DNA of 64,000 nucleotides, from positions 6,863,501-6,927,500 of the forward strand of contig NZ_CP026121.1 in assembly GCF_003330845.1 (NCBI RefSeq), in the 5' to 3' direction. This DNA is from Streptomyces sp. Go-475. GTDB taxonomy: Bacteria > Actinomycetota > Actinomycetes > Streptomycetales > Streptomycetaceae. This document shows positions 62,857 through 64,000 of this stretch, piece after piece. A model generated the notes under the pieces. That model searched no databases, was not told the DNA's origin, and worked only from the letters and a program-made list of their open reading frames with translations. A program made the position numbers and the translations under genes. Numbering within the stretch: position 1 is the stretch's first letter; every line of letters begins with the position of its first letter.

Positions 62857-63945
62857 TTATCCGTGCTGAGCCGGCGGCCGGACCGAGTTGCGGACCACGA
62901 CATGGGTGCCCAGCACCAGGTGATCGCCGTCGGCGCTCTTGCGGCGGCCCGCGCCGCCCTCACGCCGGTCGGCCACCGCCCGCAGCGCCACGCGGCCCAT
63001 CTCCTCGTACGGCACGTGCACGGTGGTCAGTTGGGGCGTGAGCTGGGAGGCCAGCGGGATGTCGTCGTAGCCGACGATCGAGACGTCCTCGGGCACCCGC
63101 AGGCCCGCCGCGCGCAGGGCCTGCATGGCACCCGCGGCGACGACGTCCGTCCCGGCGAGCACCGCGGTGAAGTCCGGCGTCTCGTGCAGCGCCGTCTCGA
63201 CGGCCTCGTAGCCGTGCTCGTAGTCGTAGTGACCGTGCCGCACCAGGCCCGGGTCGAACGGCACCCCGTACGCCTCGAACGCCCGCTGGGCGCCCCGCAA
63301 CCTGCCCTGGGCGGTGGTCAGTTCGGCGTGCCCGGGCAGGACGAGGACGCGTCGGTGGCCGGCCGAGAGCAGATGGCTCGCCATCGCGTAGGCGCCGCCC
63401 TCGTTGTCGTAGTCGACGGTCGTCGCCGGGACGTCGCCCTCCAGCGGGGGCCTGCCCACCAGGACCAGATGCGAGCCGGCCGCGTCCAGTGAGCGGGCGA
63501 AGCGGGCCATGCGCAGCTGGTACTCGTCGTAGTCGTAGGCGCCGCCGAGCAGGATCACGGCGGCCACGCCCTGCTGGCGCATGAGGTTGACCAGGGCCAG
63601 CTCCCGCTCCGGGTCGTCGCCGGTGGTGCCGACCAGGGAGAGCCAGCCGCGCAGCGTGGCGGCGCCCTCCACGCCCTTCGCGACGTGCGCGAACGCGGCG
63701 CCGGTGATGTTGTTGATGAGGATCGCCACCGTCGGTGTGCCGCCGCCGGCCAGGGAGCGGGCGTGGGCGTTGGTGACGTAGTCCAGGTCCCGGACCACCT
63801 TCATCACCCGGCGGCGCAGCTCCTCCGACACCGGGTAGTTGCCGGACAGCACCCGCGAGACGCTGGCCACGGAGACGCCCGCGCGCTCCGCGACGTCGCG
63901 GATGGTCGCCCGGCCGGCGTCGTTCGTCGCCTTGCGCTGACTCAC
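62857..63945 (-). CDS. LacI-family regulator (sugar transport operon)
   Basis: 362 residues. N-terminal HTH ATIRDVAERAGVSVASVSRV with hinge SEELRRRVMKVVRDLDYVTN, and effector domain ending VSIVGYDDIPLASQLTPQLT. GTG at 63945 with GAAGGAG upstream. It lies directly upstream of the binding-protein gene on the same strand and is the likely local repressor of the importer. Confidence 0.92.
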   Translation of the reverse strand: MSQRKATNDAGRATIRDVAERAGVSVASVSRVLSGNYPVSEELRRRVMKVVRDLDYVTNAHARSLAGGGTPTVAILINNITGAAFAHVAKGVEGAATLRGWLSLVGTTGDDPERELALVNLMRQQGVAAVILLGGAYDYDEYQLRMARFARSLDAAGSHLVLVGRPPLEGDVPATTVDYDNEGGAYAMASHLLSAGHRRVLVLPGHAELTTAQGRLRGAQRAFEAYGVPFDPGLVRHGHYDYEHGYEAVETALHETPDFTAVLAGTDVVAAGAMQALRAAGLRVPEDVSIVGYDDIPLASQLTPQLTTVHVPYEEMGRVALRAVADRREGGAGRRKSADGDHLVLGTHVVVRNSVRPPAQHG

Positions 63946-64000
63946 CCTTGCGGCTCCTTCACGGTAGTGGCCCGGCCCGTCGGGGTCCGGTCGGTGGCGG

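Noticed and set aside
1..64000. CRISPR arrays, tRNA or rRNA genes
   Set aside because: No regularly spaced repeats of CRISPR type and no tRNA-like cloverleaf or rRNA segment was noticed; the only tandem repeat is the two-copy 55-bp unit. A tRNAscan/Infernal run would settle this.

Overview
The window is Streptomyces-like chromosomal DNA. It is very GC-rich with third-position bias. It encodes the actinobacterial sulfate-assimilation operon with its small leader peptide, leaderless genes with a TANNNT box just before the start codon, LacI-controlled sugar ABC transporters, and an LmbU-family antibiotic regulator. All calls come from reading the sequence; no database search was run.

Left part (1-18117). 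A minus-strand operon reads from a 27-residue leader peptide (9137) through sirA (sulfite reductase), a 59-residue zinc-ribbon protein, cysH (with the Fe-S motif of APS reductases), cysC, cysD, cysN, a sulfonate/taurine-type ABC importer (binding protein, ATPase, permease) and a sirohydrochlorin chelatase cut by the window edge. Many junctions are overlapping stop/start codons. After it come housekeeping genes: an acetyltransferase, a 55-bp tandem repeat, a secreted protein, a GAF-domain regulator, an AidB-like acyl-CoA dehydrogenase, a YihY membrane protein, an NmrA/AraC divergent pair, and a decayed AraC-type regulator.

Middle part (18118-51925). This is a hybrid polyketide/non-ribosomal peptide cluster of about 34 kb that I cannot match to a known product. 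It contains two half ABC exporters, a free-standing condensation protein, a discrete carrier protein, two methyltransferases, a KS protein with a dead AT, a C-A-MT-PCP NRPS whose specificity code reads as glycine (so probably N-methylglycine), an LmbU-type regulator, an AMP ligase, an SDR, an ACP, a complete KS-AT-DH-KR-ACP, a C-PCP protein, a KS-AT-KR-ACP in which AT, KR and ACP have lost their key residues, and an ACP-aminotransferase-C protein. The striking feature is division of labour: several modules lack catalytic residues or whole partner domains and must be served in trans. The clearest case is the KS of 44316-48380. It cannot use its own carrier (Ser replaced by Glu), and it sits next to a protein that begins with an intact ACP followed by an aminotransferase, which suggests a split module making a beta-amino acyl unit. 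No thioesterase is visible, and an IS5-family remnant lies just after the NRPS.

Cluster regulation. A palindrome with a CGCYGGCG core lies in both divergent promoter regions (25347-25366 and 34464-34481) and fits the core reported for LmbU. The promoter and first codons of the condensation gene (22169-22378) are present a second time as a decayed copy (32571-32757) just upstream of lmbU. Both copies carry an AAGCGCTT box at the same distance from TTGACA.

Right part (51926-64000). A palindromic terminator closes the cluster. Then come a leaderless ThuA-domain gene, a secreted peptidoglycan-binding-like protein, an XRE regulator with a C-terminal membrane anchor, a RidA-family protein, a secreted beta-propeller-like protein, and a sugar-use locus: LacI, a GH43 glycosidase, two permeases, a binding protein and a second LacI.
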